Source: Bacillus tianshenii | GTDB taxonomy: Bacteria; Bacillota; Bacilli; Bacillales; Bacillaceae_N | Direction of reading: 5' to 3' | Assembly (NCBI GenBank): GCA_020524525.2 | Contig: CP129018.1 | Span: 2,980,115 to 3,044,114 of the forward strand | Length of the DNA: 64,000 nt | In this document: piece after piece, positions 8,439 to 17,722 of the stretch | Layout: every line of letters starts with the position of its first letter | How positions within the stretch are numbered: the stretch's first letter is position 1 | Notes under the pieces: generated by a model | What the model saw: only the letters and a program-made list of their open reading frames with translations | What the model was told of the DNA's origin: nothing | Database searches by the model: none | Translations under genes and position numbers: made by a program

Positions 8439-9476
8439 TTAATCCTTATCAATTTCAAGTATTCCACCGTATAGTTCAACTTCCTTTATAATGCGATGCC
8501 ATTTTATTAATTCTTTATACCAATTTAAAGTAATATTCTCATTTGTATTATTTATTTGTCCGGTCTCCAAAGCATTAAAAACTTCCTTAGCACCAGCATA
8601 AACATCCCATTTTGCCTTCCATCCAAGTGTATTTTCAATCTTATCAAAATTCACTCGATAAGAACGATGATCAGGATCTCCGTACCACTCAATAGAAACA
8701 TCGTGGGATACTGCTTCTATTATTTCTTTTGCAAGTTGTTCAAGTTGGTAGTTGTTTTCATTGGCACCTACATTAAAGATTTCCCCATTAATTAATTGAG
8801 CATGGGTATTAAGCAGAAGAACCATAACATCTGTTACATCTTGCACATGAGCCATGGGTCTCCATTGAAAACCGTCTCTCATTAATGGAATAACACCATT
8901 CTTCCATGCACCATGTGTCATCCCATTTACAGCTAAATCAAATCTCATCCTTGGTGAAACCCCAAAAACAGTTGCTTGACGCAATATCGTTACAATATAA
9001 TTATCATCTGCTAAAGGAAGAATTTCTTGCTCAGCTTTTTCATTGGCTTTTGCATAAGTCGTTAAAGGGTTTGTTGAAAATTTCTCGTCCACAATAACAT
9101 GTTTTTCTTGAAAACCGTAAATGCTACATGAAGATGGCAGTATATATTGTTTAACACCTTGTTCTTTAGCCATTTTTGCAGTATTCACTCTTGATAAATA
9201 ATTAATTTCATATGTAATATCTTTAAACAATTCCCCAATAGGATCATTCGAAATCGCTACTAGGTCGATTACTGCATCAACATTCTCAAAGACTACTTCT
9301 TTCATACGACGGCAATCTTCTTGTACCATTTCAAGTTTTGGATGTGGCTTTACTTTATCCTTACCAAAAAAATATCGATCCACTGCTTTTACACAGTAGC
9401 CATGTTCTAATAGTTTATGAACAAGCACACTCCCAATATACCCACCTGCACCTGTAACTAATACTGTTTTTTCCAT
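8439..9476 (-). CDS. NAD-dependent epimerase/dehydratase (extended SDR), YxxxN variant
   Basis: A 345-aa extended SDR with the NAD motif VTGAGGYIGS at the start and conserved turns DLVAISNDP and ILPSSCSIYG. The usual active-site YxxxK reads Y141-A-K-A-N145 here, so the expected lysine is asparagine; I checked this on the DNA. It lies 3 nt after rmlA and 14 nt before fdtA. Position suggests the rmlB job or a 4-keto reduction or epimerisation, but it lacks the RmlB signature around STDEVYG, so I do not call it rmlB. Substrate unknown. Confidence 0.75.
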   Translation of the reverse strand: MEKTVLVTGAGGYIGSVLVHKLLEHGYCVKAVDRYFFGKDKVKPHPKLEMVQEDCRRMKEVVFENVDAVIDLVAISNDPIGELFKDITYEINYLSRVNTAKMAKEQGVKQYILPSSCSIYGFQEKHVIVDEKFSTNPLTTYAKANEKAEQEILPLADDNYIVTILRQATVFGVSPRMRFDLAVNGMTHGAWKNGVIPLMRDGFQWRPMAHVQDVTDVMVLLLNTHAQLINGEIFNVGANENNYQLEQLAKEIIEAVSHDVSIEWYGDPDHRSYRVNFDKIENTLGWKAKWDVYAGAKEVFNALETGQINNTNENITLNWYKELIKWHRIIKEVELYGGILEIDKD

Positions 9477-9479
9477 AAT

Positions 9480-10211
9480 TTAACCCACCTGAATTTGGTT
9501 TTTTACTCTAAGCATTATTTCATTGGCTAATTGTAACGACTGAATTGTCCCAGCATCTGTCCAGCTTCCATCATGAATACCGTATTTCAATTCATTTTTT
9601 TGTATATATATATTATTAACAGAAGTAATTTCAAGTTCACCACGTTCTGAAAAGTCTATATCTCGAATAAAATCAAACACTTTATTATCGTACATATAAT
9701 AACCAATTACTGCAAAATCTGATTTAGGCTGTTTCGGCTTTTCTTCAATCTGAATAACTTTCCTTTCATCAATTGCTGCTACACCATACCTTTCAGGATC
9801 ACCTACTTTTTTTAATAGTACACGAGCTCCTTTTTCTTGTTTGTTAAAGCTCTCTACAAATGGTTTGATAGACGTGTCAGAAATATTATCACCTAGAATA
9901 ACTACTATTTTCTCCCCATTGGAAAAGTTTTCTGCTAATAGAAGAGCATCTGCTATACCTTTCGCTTCATCTTGAACTTTGTACGTAAAGCTACACCCCA
10001 TACTTGTACCGCTACCTAATAAGTTAACAACATCCCCCATATGCTCCGTACTTGTCACTATTAGAATATCTCTAATATCGGCTGATATTAATTGTTTTAT
10101 TGGGTTGAATATCATAGGTTCCATCCCAACCGGAAGTAAATGTTTATTTGTAACCTTCGTTAATGGATACAACCGTGTACCTTTTCCTCCAGCTAAAATT
10201 ACACCTTTCAA
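9480..10211 (-). CDS. rmlA: Glucose-1-phosphate thymidylyltransferase (short RmlA type)
   Basis: A 243-aa nucleotidyltransferase: MKGVILAGGKGTRLYPLT signature, HLLPVGMEPMI, VILGDNISD (metal Asp), ERYGVAAID, EEKPKQPKS and SWTDAGT near the C-terminus. It forms dTDP-glucose from glucose-1-phosphate and dTTP, the entry to dTDP-deoxysugars. The length agrees with the short RmlA form of bacilli. The start is TTG at 10211, with AAAGGAG 8 nt upstream. It begins the rmlA-SDR-fdtA-fdtC-fdtB run. Confidence 0.9.
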   Translation of the reverse strand: MKGVILAGGKGTRLYPLTKVTNKHLLPVGMEPMIFNPIKQLISADIRDILIVTSTEHMGDVVNLLGSGTSMGCSFTYKVQDEAKGIADALLLAENFSNGEKIVVILGDNISDTSIKPFVESFNKQEKGARVLLKKVGDPERYGVAAIDERKVIQIEEKPKQPKSDFAVIGYYMYDNKVFDFIRDIDFSERGELEITSVNNIYIQKNELKYGIHDGSWTDAGTIQSLQLANEIMLRVKNQIQVG

Positions 10212-10264
10212 AATGCATACTCCTTTACTAAGTTATTTACATATCTAATTTGCTTTCAAATTAT

Positions 10265-11524
10265 CTAGCAGAATTCAGTATATAATTTCAATAACTTTTC
10301 CCCTTCCTTTTCCCAGTTATAACTTGATTCAAATGCGATTCTAGAATTCTTTTTAAAATAATTTAATAAACGAGATTGTTCAATTAAATTTATCATTGCA
10401 TTTGTTAAAAGGTTTGAATCTAACTTATTAATGAGAAGCCCACAATTTGCATTTTTCATCACACTAGAAATTTCTTTATAGTTCATTCCAATGACTGCTA
10501 ATCCTGCTCTCATATAATTAAATAGCTTATTGGGAAGCGCAACCTGACAGTTTGGAATATTATTCAGTAGCTGCAATCCTATATCACACTTGCATATTTC
10601 TTCATGGGCTTTATCTGGTGTTAGCCATCCTGTTTGGATAATGTTATTATGTAAATCTCTTTCTTCTATTTCTCTATCTAAATAGGACTTTTCATCCCCA
10701 ACTGCCCCACCTATGAATACCAGCTTAAACTCTGGATATATAGTTTTTAGTACAGAACAACTTTCCATAATTTCTCTCAAACCACGTTCAAATCGTATAT
10801 ACCCTTCATAGCATATAATTGGCATATCATTTTCAATTTTCTCATAGCTTGGACCAAGTTTAGTAGGAACATTTCTAATCAAATCAATGTAAGTATTTTT
10901 ATTTAATGACTCCAAATATTCTTTTATTGAATTAGATACCGTTACTACTAAATCACAATACGGTAAAACTGTTTTTTCAAATTCAATAATCATTTCTTCA
11001 TATTTCTTTTTATAAAAATCAGTTTTTGCTACTGTATCTCTATATATACTTGGGAAAAATTCGTGAACATCATAAACGACCTTTATTTTTTTCCCTTGTA
11101 CAGCTTTCAATTGTTTAATTTTAACAGCAGCATAAACAGAAGATATTTCATGAGCATGGTAAATATCTGCATCTATTTCCATTCCGAGATTTATTAAGTT
11201 TATCTCTAAATCATCTATATTTTCATTATTAATATTTGAAATAAAATCCATATGAATGTCATATCTCAGTTCATCTATGTTTTTATTTACATCTTTTCTA
11301 AAAGTTTTATGATATCCATAAACCTCAATTTGTTTTTCAATAATCTTATTACTTTGTGGTTTAAACGTCGGTTGATTGGAATTATTCAAAAAATAACCAT
11401 CTTTATTAACTGGAGCGATAACCGATACGTTATAACCATTCTCTTGTAAAGTTCTTGCTTCCTTATAAAAAATCCGGTTGTCATTATATAAATGACCAGA
11501 TGTTAGCATGCAAACTTTTTTCAT
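10265..11524 (-). CDS. Family 4-type glycosyltransferase
   Basis: A 419-aa GT-B enzyme. N-terminal half: KVCMLTSGHLYNDNRIFYKEA, then IYHAHEISSVYAA and VVYDVHEFFPSIYRD. The C-terminal donor domain has ICYEGYIRFERGLREIM and LPNKLFNYMRAGLAVIG, the usual nucleotide-sugar-binding pattern. It probably transfers one sugar of the island's glycan. AAGGAG precedes the ATG by 8 nt. It lies 53 nt upstream of rmlA. Donor and acceptor are not readable. Confidence 0.85.
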   Translation of the reverse strand: MKKVCMLTSGHLYNDNRIFYKEARTLQENGYNVSVIAPVNKDGYFLNNSNQPTFKPQSNKIIEKQIEVYGYHKTFRKDVNKNIDELRYDIHMDFISNINNENIDDLEINLINLGMEIDADIYHAHEISSVYAAVKIKQLKAVQGKKIKVVYDVHEFFPSIYRDTVAKTDFYKKKYEEMIIEFEKTVLPYCDLVVTVSNSIKEYLESLNKNTYIDLIRNVPTKLGPSYEKIENDMPIICYEGYIRFERGLREIMESCSVLKTIYPEFKLVFIGGAVGDEKSYLDREIEERDLHNNIIQTGWLTPDKAHEEICKCDIGLQLLNNIPNCQVALPNKLFNYMRAGLAVIGMNYKEISSVMKNANCGLLINKLDSNLLTNAMINLIEQSRLLNYFKKNSRIAFESSYNWEKEGEKLLKLYTEFC

Positions 11525-12147
11525 GAGATAAACTCCTTAATTGTTATGAAGTTATAGCTTATAATCTCAAAATCGCAATATAAATTTTTTATTTTTCTCT
11601 TCTAATAACTATTATCGACATATTGATATTTTTATTAAGCTTTTAAAAATGTACTATAATAAGTGAAATGTATTAGAACTATATCAATAAAATGAAGATG
11701 ATAAACAGAGGAAAAACGATTGAAGACATATAATTGGTTGATGAGTAAATAATAAAAAATAGTGTAACCGACATTTGCTCTTTGTACTACTCCACAAATT
11801 AATATTAAATATTCAATAGAAACAAAAATGCCGTTAAACCCTGCTAATACAATTGTTTGGTAGATGGGGTGCATACAATTTTAAATTATGTAATTAGGCT
11901 ATTCCACTACTAAACCGGCGGAGAACCTATTCATTTTGAAGTAAGTTCCATGCCATTTTCAAGATCCCTTATAACAGTTCGCAATTCAAATATGTGAGGT
12001 TTAGGCAATGGCTTGTTTGGTTTAGCGATTTAATTTGCAAGACCCATTGCCACTTACGTTTCAATGCTTGTTGCTTGCTTTGTACAGACGTATTGCTTTT
12101 GGTGAATAATTTTTTATATAGGCTTATTCTCTGTTTTATGAAGCAAA
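11525..12147. other. 623-nt gap between glycosyltransferases, possible gene remnant
   Basis: I see no intact gene. On the minus strand, 11931-12029 encodes an open stretch that looks like a protein C-terminus (AKPNKPLPKPHIFELRTVI, then RDLENGMELTSK and a stop), with a further protein-like stretch in another frame just upstream. A 79-codon minus-strand frame (11635-11874) is hydrophobic and unlike any family I know. The likeliest reading is debris of a lost gene or insertion sequence. The promoter for the downstream glycosyltransferase/rmlA run may also lie here, but no clear motif is visible. Confidence 0.3.
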
Positions 12148-13167
12148 TTATCCTATATATATATCTATTAATTTATTTGCAACTATTTTTGCATCGTGGA
12201 CTCTTTCAACATATTCCCTACTTTTAACACCTAGTTTATAACGTTCTTCATGCTTTAAAATCCATTCTTCAAGGATCAGCTCTATTGTATCTGGATTAGC
12301 GTTAATAATAGGGAACCCTTTATTATATGTATTTATAAGTTCTGGAAGTATATAACAAATGACTGGTTTCCCCAAAGCCATTGCTTCGCAAGCAAATATC
12401 CCATGCGAACCTGCACATAATTGATCAACAATAATATCTGCTTTGCTATATAGTTGGAGTGCTTCTTCATTTGGCTTGTTTGTAATTTCTAAATATTCAA
12501 ACTCTAAGCCTTTCTTTTTAAGATTCTCTACAGCCTTTTGAAGAAAACTTGTGCCTTTAAAGGCTTTTAAACTTGGTGCATGAACTACTAACGGAACTTT
12601 ATTGTCAGGATTCGGAAATGAAGGAGAGAAATTTTCTATTTCTATTCTTTGACCCACAATGTTAATATCATCAAAATATTTCTCTAAAAATATATTAAAA
12701 GAGTGGTCAGCAACAATAACTTTCCCTTCAGTAATATCAGCCCATTTTTTCATTTTTTCAATATTAATTTCATCAGATAAATTATATGGATCTACATAAA
12801 AAGGATTTCTCTTTTTTTCTAATTTAGGTAATCTTATATCATTCCCCCAAAATTCTATAAATAACTTTTTATTCATTTTTTTTAAGAGTTTTGTATCAAA
12901 ATAATAACCTTTATATCTATAAAATGGTTCTGCAAAATGAAAATGATAAACATCATAATCTGTTAAATAACTTTTTAAGAAAATGCCTTTTTTAAACCAT
13001 CTAGAAATATGACCTTCTTCTTTTCTATGGATATAAATATCATTTTTATAATTATATCGATTTTTAGAATGAACTGCAGAAACGCTAGCATATCCCACCG
13101 CTCTTTGAGCTCTAGCAGTAATACCTACTTGTCCTGCTATTTCAATAGGTCCATGTATTATTTTCAT
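12148..13167 (-). CDS. GT-B glycosyltransferase
   Basis: A 339-aa protein with N-terminal MKIIHGPIEIAGQVGITARAQ, DVYHFHFAEPF and IEFWGNDIRLP, and a C-terminal donor-binding domain with VVHAPSLKAFKGTSFLQ, ADIIVDQLCAGSHGIFACEA and MALGKPVICYI. This is the general pattern of GT4-like enzymes. It is the last gene of the tightly packed run descending from 24359, 15 nt after the aminotransferase. It probably adds a sugar to the glycan made by this operon; specificity unknown. Confidence 0.82.
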   Translation of the reverse strand: MKIIHGPIEIAGQVGITARAQRAVGYASVSAVHSKNRYNYKNDIYIHRKEEGHISRWFKKGIFLKSYLTDYDVYHFHFAEPFYRYKGYYFDTKLLKKMNKKLFIEFWGNDIRLPKLEKKRNPFYVDPYNLSDEINIEKMKKWADITEGKVIVADHSFNIFLEKYFDDINIVGQRIEIENFSPSFPNPDNKVPLVVHAPSLKAFKGTSFLQKAVENLKKKGLEFEYLEITNKPNEEALQLYSKADIIVDQLCAGSHGIFACEAMALGKPVICYILPELINTYNKGFPIINANPDTIELILEEWILKHEERYKLGVKSREYVERVHDAKIVANKLIDIYIG

Positions 13168-13182
13168 CCTAACCCACCTATA

Positions 13183-14232
13183 TTATCCAAATATTTTATT
13201 CGTTACCTTTATTATCTTATCTATTTCATCCTCTTTCAAGGCTGGATATAAAGGAATCGAGATAGTTTTTTCAAAAATTTCCCTTGATGTGGGGAATTCC
13301 CCTTCTATTGAAAGTAATTCATTTAGTAAGTTATCAACAGGCTTTCGAATAACAACTCCATTTTCATAATACTTTTTTTGTATATTTTCAAATGATACAT
13401 CCCCGACTAATTTTATCGGAAATCTATGCCATGAGTTTTCTTCTAAGAATAAGGGTAAATCAAAATTTAAATTTTTAAATGAGTTCAAATAGTTGATAGC
13501 TATACTTTTTCGCTTACACACAAAAACATCCATTTTATCCCATTGACTCAACACTAAAGAGGCTGTTAAATCAGACATACTAAATAATAAAGGAGGATAA
13601 AATTTGTCGGCACCACTAAGGAAGTTTTTGATATTTTCCTTTGATTTTGGAGTATTTAAAATTAAAGCTCCTCCTTCCCCTCCTCCCAACATTTTTATAG
13701 ATTTAAAAGATAAGAGTGAAACATCGCCAAATTCCCCAGCATTTTTATTACCTATTTTTACCCCTAATCCTTGTGATAAATCTTCTATAATTGGGAGGTT
13801 AAACTTATTTAAACCTTTAATCATACCCGGAAAGCCAAACATATGAGGAAAAATAATCCCTTTTACTTTTGAATTAATTTTTTCTTCAACTGTTAAATTG
13901 TTTAAAGTGTACGTGTTGCTTTCTACATCTGCTAAAACAGGGGTAATTCCCAGAAACTTGACTGCATCATATACCTCTCTACAAATATAGTTTGGAAGTA
14001 TAACTGATTCACCTGGCTTTATTCCTATTGCTATTAAAGCCAATATTAATGCGGTGGTTCCAGAAGAAGTTAACATAACTAAATCAGAATTATAATATTT
14101 TTCAAGCTTCATTATTAAAAATTTTGAAGCAGGGCCTCCTGAAGCAGTATAATAACTGTCCAAACATTGCGCAACAGCATTATAATCTTCAACTGAATAA
14201 CATGGCTTTGAATGTGGTATTACACTAGTCAT
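13183..14232 (-). CDS. DegT/DnrJ/EryC1/StrS aminotransferase
   Basis: A 349-aa PLP aminotransferase. LTSSGTTALILALIAIG, IEDLSQGLG and the lysine-bearing SFKSIKMLGGGEGGAL are visible; the last replaces the usual SFHPxKxxTTGEGG but keeps the lysine. It shares one base with the upstream formyltransferase stop (TAATG), so amination and N-formylation are probably translationally coupled steps on one nucleotide sugar. It is one of four DegT-family genes in the window and quite diverged from the others. Substrate not known. Confidence 0.85.
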   Translation of the reverse strand: MTSVIPHSKPCYSVEDYNAVAQCLDSYYTASGGPASKFLIMKLEKYYNSDLVMLTSSGTTALILALIAIGIKPGESVILPNYICREVYDAVKFLGITPVLADVESNTYTLNNLTVEEKINSKVKGIIFPHMFGFPGMIKGLNKFNLPIIEDLSQGLGVKIGNKNAGEFGDVSLLSFKSIKMLGGGEGGALILNTPKSKENIKNFLSGADKFYPPLLFSMSDLTASLVLSQWDKMDVFVCKRKSIAINYLNSFKNLNFDLPLFLEENSWHRFPIKLVGDVSFENIQKKYYENGVVIRKPVDNLLNELLSIEGEFPTSREIFEKTISIPLYPALKEDEIDKIIKVTNKIFG

Positions 14233-14987
14233 TATAATAAATCCTTTTCTCCTTCAGGTTTTTCGGGTCTCCATAATTTAATACAAACCCTTTGTCCTTC
14301 ATATTCAAAAAATGCAGGATATAAATTTGGATCACAAGCACGAATTTGATGAAATAATTCTAAAATTGGCTTCGATGGGTCAATTTTAGAATCTTCTGGA
14401 GTTCTTAACCCTTTATAAAGTGTTGCCTCTTTTTCATTTTGTTTTATCCTTTGGAAGTTTACCCCGTCTTTAAAGTCAGTTACCACTTTTAAAAGCAACT
14501 CTGCTTCCAACTCTCGACTTTTTTTGTACATTGATCTTGGAGTATCAAAGGAAGATAACTTGAATTTTCCTTGTGAAATAATATCTCCTTCATCTATTTC
14601 AGATGATAAAAAATGAATAGTTACGCCACTTTCTTTTTCATTATTAGCCAATATATACCATCCGGAGTGCGCTCCTCTATACTTAGGAAGCAACGTAGGA
14701 TGCACGTTAATAAAATTTTCTGCCGAATTTAATCCTTCTTTATGTATTAATAAAGGAAAACCTATCGTTACAGCAAGTTGGGGATTAAGCTTTTGTAGTA
14801 ATGGAACTAACGTTCCTTTATCTATAATTGATAAAGGAACATTTAATTTTTTGCATGCTTCTTCCCATGAATCTAGTCTACTTTTTTGTCCGGCAAATGC
14901 AATCACATGATCAATTTTTATACCTGCTCCGCAACACCTATATAGGCATAATTCCCTGTTATTCCCGACAAGAAATACTATACTCAT
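14232..14987 (-). CDS. Formyltransferase-family protein (sugar N-formyltransferase)
   Basis: A 251-aa N10-formyl-tetrahydrofolate-dependent formyltransferase domain. The catalytic triad is intact: N94 and H96 in NVHPTLLPKYRG, and D132 in EIDEGDI, with the family's usual spacing. It is shorter than Met-tRNA formyltransferase, and its gene is fused by overlap to a sugar aminotransferase, so it most likely formylates an amino sugar, as VioF, WlaRD and QdtF do. A C-terminal tail contains YPAFFEYEGQRVCIKLWRP, like the small domain of formyltransferases. The ATG has GGGGAGAG upstream. Confidence 0.82.
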   Translation of the reverse strand: MSIVFLVGNNRELCLYRCCGAGIKIDHVIAFAGQKSRLDSWEEACKKLNVPLSIIDKGTLVPLLQKLNPQLAVTIGFPLLIHKEGLNSAENFINVHPTLLPKYRGAHSGWYILANNEKESGVTIHFLSSEIDEGDIISQGKFKLSSFDTPRSMYKKSRELEAELLLKVVTDFKDGVNFQRIKQNEKEATLYKGLRTPEDSKIDPSKPILELFHQIRACDPNLYPAFFEYEGQRVCIKLWRPEKPEGEKDLL

Positions 14988-14990
14988 TTT

Positions 14991-16040
14991 TTACTCTCCC
15001 CATAAATTATAAGGTAATATATAAATCCCTTTATATTCCTTCTTCACTTTATTAACATCTTTAGATAAAATATTGGAAGCGTCACCTATAACTTTAGTCA
15101 TATATATATGTTTTCCCTCTTTAGCTCCCCAACGTGCTTTATAATTATATACCCCTGATTTTTCAGGGCTTGATTCCCAATTGTATAGTTCATACTTATT
15201 TTGTATTAACCAATTAAAAATACTGTCTAGAACTACCGTATTTGAAAAAACATTTAAATTTCCTCCTGTATATGCAGAAGCAAAGTAATCAGCAATTTTG
15301 TTACCTAAAAGGATTAAAGTACCGCCTATCATTTCTCCTTTATTATACCCACAAAAAAGCTTTGCCTTATCTTGTGAAACAAGCTCTTCATAAATTTTTA
15401 AAAATAATTCTTTTGGATATGGGTTTGCTCCTACTTCCTTATACCTTTCAAAGTAGATTTTATACCATTCATTCCATTTATCCATAGAATTTTCTATACT
15501 TATTGTAATTCCACTGAGGTTACCTCTCCTTATTTCATTCTTAAAAGCAGCTCTCCTTTTGGCTCTTAATTTTTTAACTGGATGGTCATTTAACAAACTA
15601 TATTGATAAAAATTACTATAACAGTAATCAGGTTTAAAAACCTCCTTATACATTTCAAGATTAACTTCTTGAAATGGAGGTGTACAAAGTGTTACTGTTA
15701 TACAATCTTCATTTATAGCAATTTGAAATAGCTTATCTATCAATTTGCGCCATACTAAAAAATCAACTACTGGAAAACCTCCATACACAATAAAGGGATT
15801 ACAGTGTATAACACTTCCATATATTCCATTATATTTAACAAAAAAGAAAAAGTTTTTAATTTTTCCTTTTTCATGGGCAATTAGAAGGTTGCAATTAAAA
15901 TGCTTGAAAGATTGAAAAACCTTAAACCAAACTGGACTTATCTGTGGGATTATACTTTTTTGTTTAATTATCCACTTTTCAATTGTTCTTTCCCATTCAG
16001 AAAAATCCTTATCACTTTTTATTTGAACAATGGATACCAA
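14991..16040 (-). CDS. FemAB/GNAT-like acyltransferase (BioF2-like)
   Basis: A 349-aa protein of the FemAB-like/GNAT superfamily: a central basic segment KKLRAKRRAAFKNEIRRG, then WNEWYKIYFERYKEVG, AKLFCGYNKGEMIGGTLIL and YNWESSPEKSGVYNYKARWG. Such proteins transfer aminoacyl or acyl groups; in sugar clusters they often acylate an amino sugar. It sits 3 nt from the formyltransferase and 33 nt from the deacetylase-like gene. TTG at 16040 is the likely start, with GAGGGAG about 9 nt upstream. Acyl donor and acceptor are unknown. Confidence 0.7.
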   Translation of the reverse strand: MVSIVQIKSDKDFSEWERTIEKWIIKQKSIIPQISPVWFKVFQSFKHFNCNLLIAHEKGKIKNFFFFVKYNGIYGSVIHCNPFIVYGGFPVVDFLVWRKLIDKLFQIAINEDCITVTLCTPPFQEVNLEMYKEVFKPDYCYSNFYQYSLLNDHPVKKLRAKRRAAFKNEIRRGNLSGITISIENSMDKWNEWYKIYFERYKEVGANPYPKELFLKIYEELVSQDKAKLFCGYNKGEMIGGTLILLGNKIADYFASAYTGGNLNVFSNTVVLDSIFNWLIQNKYELYNWESSPEKSGVYNYKARWGAKEGKHIYMTKVIGDASNILSKDVNKVKKEYKGIYILPYNLWGE

Positions 16041-16073
16041 AGTATAACACTCCCTCTCTATTAAAATGCATTA

Positions 16074-16799
16074 TTAAATATATATATCATCTTCTTCTAA
16101 TTTTTTAAATATTTTATTATTTTTACTCTTAATAAAGGCATTCATAGCATCCGCCATTGTTACCCCAGGATAAGCCCAAATAATAGGATGCAATAATATT
16201 GAAAGTTTAGAGTTGCTGTCAATATTAAACCAACTCTCCGGACTTCCTTCACGCCAAATTCTATTAGAGTCAGAGAGGTACTTTATTTCTTTAAAAAAAG
16301 ATTCATTATATGTTGAATAAAATCCTTTGTAGTTTTTTCCCAATATTGAACTTGGTGGGTTATGGAATGAGACCACCTTATCAAAGGTATCAGGGTACAT
16401 TACACTTAATAAGGAGAAGTCTTTTTCAACTTTGTCAATAACATAATCATTTTTTACTTTTTTATCTCTTATAACCTCTAAATCACAATGAAGTCCAACC
16501 CTATGTCCTAATCTCTTCACCAAATTAATAGTCTCTCTACCTTCTATTGAAAAAATATTATAAAACCAACTATTAGTCATAAAAAAATAAGTAGATTTAA
16601 TACCTTCTTCATACTCGATCTTAGCCATTTTTTTGACTGCAGGTAACTCTATATCAACATCATGTCTCCATAAAATGAAAGGTTTATTTACTTTTTTTTC
16701 TTCCCCAAAAAATATATCCAGGTACCCATTTTTTTTTGAATATCTATATAAATTTCTTAACCTTTGCTCTGAAAAATCTATTTGGTTATAACTATTCAT
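16074..16799 (-). CDS. Polysaccharide-deacetylase-like protein
   Basis: A 241-aa protein of the carbohydrate esterase 4-like fold: WRHDVDIELPAVKKMAKIE carries the metal-binding Asp pair, GLHCDLEV the histidine motif, VVSFHNPPSS a further His, and LLHPIIWAYPG the C-terminal motif. The family removes N-acyl groups from sugars. It overlaps the upstream formyltransferase by 4 nt (ATGA). In the Arn pathway a deacetylase-fold enzyme (ArnD) removes the formyl group added earlier, and the gene order here is suggestive. The parallel is inference. Confidence 0.72.
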   Translation of the reverse strand: MNSYNQIDFSEQRLRNLYRYSKKNGYLDIFFGEEKKVNKPFILWRHDVDIELPAVKKMAKIEYEEGIKSTYFFMTNSWFYNIFSIEGRETINLVKRLGHRVGLHCDLEVIRDKKVKNDYVIDKVEKDFSLLSVMYPDTFDKVVSFHNPPSSILGKNYKGFYSTYNESFFKEIKYLSDSNRIWREGSPESWFNIDSNSKLSILLHPIIWAYPGVTMADAMNAFIKSKNNKIFKKLEEDDIYI

Positions 16800-17722
16800 T
16801 CTAACAATTCACCTACTTTTGGAGGACGTTCCGCAGAATATTTTGTAATTAAAAGAGAACCATTTAATGTTTTCACCACAAATTCCTTTTCATTATAAGA
16901 AATAAAAACAACTTCGCCTTTTTTTGCCGAATTAAACAAGTCATTAGTAAATGGTTGTGCTTCCCACACCATAACCTTCCCTTTATCTTCCTTATAATAA
17001 CAAAAAGCCCCTGGATATGGGGATGTTACTGCTCTAACAAGCCTGCATATGCTATTTGCTTCTAACTTCCAATTTATATGTCCATCTTCTGGAGTTCTTT
17101 TTTGATAATAAAACGGTTCACCTATCTGAGGAAAGGTCGGAAATTTCCCTTGAAAAAGTAGAGGCAAAAACTTTCTAATTAATTTAGCTTGTGCAATACT
17201 TGTTTTATAATAGAGTGAACGACAAGTATCCCATTGATTAATATCATACGCCTCCATACCAATAATATCACCATCATCAATACCGGGATTAATAAAAAAC
17301 ATATGTAAAATAAAACGGGTTTTGTTTTCCAAAATACTCCAATTTATTGGTGACCTACCTCTCCCCCATGGAAGAAAATTACTAGAACCATGAAATCCGA
17401 TAGTACCAATATTTATACATTCTAATATCGATTCAGGAATCAATCTTTGCCAACCAATAACCATTAATATATCGGGATTAATATTGCGTATAGTTTCTTG
17501 ATCATTAACATCTTTGAGGTCATAGTATTCTACGTACGAGCATGGAATGTTATTTTCTTTTGACCAATTTGTTAAATCAACATAATTTGTAACCTTATTT
17601 ATATTCACATTTTCTTGTTTTAAAGTAATAATATGGTCAGGCTTACACCCATACATTATTAAGGCATTTAATGTATCAACAGTTTCCTCCAAACAACCTA
17701 TTACAACAAACTTTTTATTCAT
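16796..17722 (-). CDS. Formyltransferase-family protein with substituted catalytic Asn
   Basis: A 308-aa formyltransferase-fold protein resembling the N-terminal half of ArnA: GFHGSSNFLPWGRGRSPINW, then GIDDGDIIG, and a C-terminal OB-like part (KRTPEDGHINWKLEANSI). His111 and Asp149 of the catalytic triad are present, but the Asn two residues before the His is Gly109. It overlaps the aminotransferase upstream by 8 nt and the deacetylase-like gene downstream by 4 nt. It either formylates a 4-amino sugar with an altered active site or acts on a different donor. Confidence 0.75.
   Translation of the reverse strand: MNKKFVVIGCLEETVDTLNALIMYGCKPDHIITLKQENVNINKVTNYVDLTNWSKENNIPCSYVEYYDLKDVNDQETIRNINPDILMVIGWQRLIPESILECINIGTIGFHGSSNFLPWGRGRSPINWSILENKTRFILHMFFINPGIDDGDIIGMEAYDINQWDTCRSLYYKTSIAQAKLIRKFLPLLFQGKFPTFPQIGEPFYYQKRTPEDGHINWKLEANSICRLVRAVTSPYPGAFCYYKEDKGKVMVWEAQPFTNDLFNSAKKGEVVFISYNEKEFVVKTLNGSLLITKYSAERPPKVGELLE

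Noticed and set aside
8439-9476. Calling this SDR rmlB
   Set aside because: It lacks the STDEVYG-type motif and the YxxxK lysine of dTDP-glucose 4,6-dehydratase.
11635-11874. 79-codon minus-strand ORF as a gene
   Set aside because: No ribosome-binding site, low-complexity hydrophobic sequence, and no recognisable family.
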